Shown: positions 14,297 through 14,391 of the stretch, piece by piece
Position numbering within the stretch: the stretch's first letter is position 1
How the letters are laid out: each line of letters begins with the position of its first letter
Assembly (NCBI GenBank): GCA_903917425.1
Contig: CAIXAQ010000336.1
Coordinates: forward strand, 1 to 14,391
Length of the DNA: 14,391 bases
Reading direction: 5' to 3'
Source: an uncultured Bacteroidales bacterium
GTDB taxonomy: Bacteria > Bacteroidota > Bacteroidia > Bacteroidales > UBA4417
Notes under the pieces: model-generated
Told to the model about the DNA's origin: nothing
Database searches by the model: none
The model's input: only the letters and a program-made list of their open reading frames with translations
Translations under genes and position numbers: made by a program

Positions 14297-14390
14297 CGGA
14301 AGTCAGAAGTTGCCATTTTAACCTCTCTTATCCTTTAAAAAAGGGTCGCCGGTCTCATACTTTCTTCCGTCTTCTGGCTTCCGTCTTCTG
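14297..14390. repeat. Inverted and direct 13-bp repeats after the kinase gene
   Basis: CGGAAGTCAGAAG at 14297-14309 can pair along all 13 bases with CTTCTGGCTTCCG at 14371-14383 (one G-T pair). CTTCCGTCTTCTG occurs twice, at 14364-14376 and 14378-14390, as a direct repeat with a one-base gap. The loop is about 61 bases. This is a third sequence type with the same left-arm/right-arm logic as elements A to C and could be cut off by the window edge. It may act as a terminator-like hairpin for the kinase. Confidence 0.6.
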
Positions 14391-14391
14391 A

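Overview
The window looks like the genome of a Bacteroidota bacterium, most likely a free-living aquatic or sediment member of the Bacteroidales/Marinilabiliales type. The grounds are AT-leaning DNA, almost no Shine-Dalgarno motifs (one striking exception), a four-helix-bundle gene of the kind common in this phylum, dense short-repeat arrays between genes, and a CHASE/multi-PAS hybrid-type sensor kinase. This placement is inferred from style and not from a marker gene. All genes that can be supported lie on the + strand.

Positions 1-9474 are a gas vesicle (gvp) cluster. It opens with the tail of an unidentified gene and a two-ring CDC48/VAT-type AAA ATPase. A four-helix-bundle (23S rRNA intervening-sequence-type) gene follows. 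Then come five GvpL/GvpF-family proteins (2825, 3867, 4919, 7029, 8366), GvpG (5703), a double zinc-ribbon protein (6226), a GvpO-like protein (6735), a small GvpA-superfamily protein of the GvpJ/GvpM type (7826) and GvpK (9130). The first GvpL/F carries a C-terminal J-domain with an intact HPD motif. The major shell protein GvpA and the MoxR-type ATPase GvpN are not in the window and are presumably upstream or elsewhere. Together the genes look like the assembly and chaperone half of a gas vesicle system: GvpF/L, G, K and J/M nucleate and assemble the shell, while the AAA ATPase and the J-domain may supply remodelling or DnaK recruitment.

Between these genes are paired arrays of 8-10 bp tandem repeats in which a left arm is complementary to a right arm. 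Examples are GGTTGA arrays facing TCAACC arrays (2246-2301 with 2728-2820; 5943-6042 with 6077-6210) and AGTGCCTAA arrays facing TTAGGCACT arrays (4641-4886; 9541-9856). An ATTACCRC array with no visible partner precedes the GvpO-like gene. One pair encloses the four-helix-bundle gene, which recalls an rRNA intervening sequence. Several right arms end at or close to a start codon and leave leaders more than 100 nt long without a single G. I consider this repeat system, together with the GvpL/F-J-domain fusion, the most unusual content of the window.

Positions 9475-10144 are non-coding and repeat-bearing. Positions 10145-14254 encode a 1369-residue membrane sensor histidine kinase (TM, CHASE, TM, about six PAS domains, HisKA, HATPase_c) with no response regulator in the window. 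The last 137 bases hold a 13-bp inverted repeat.
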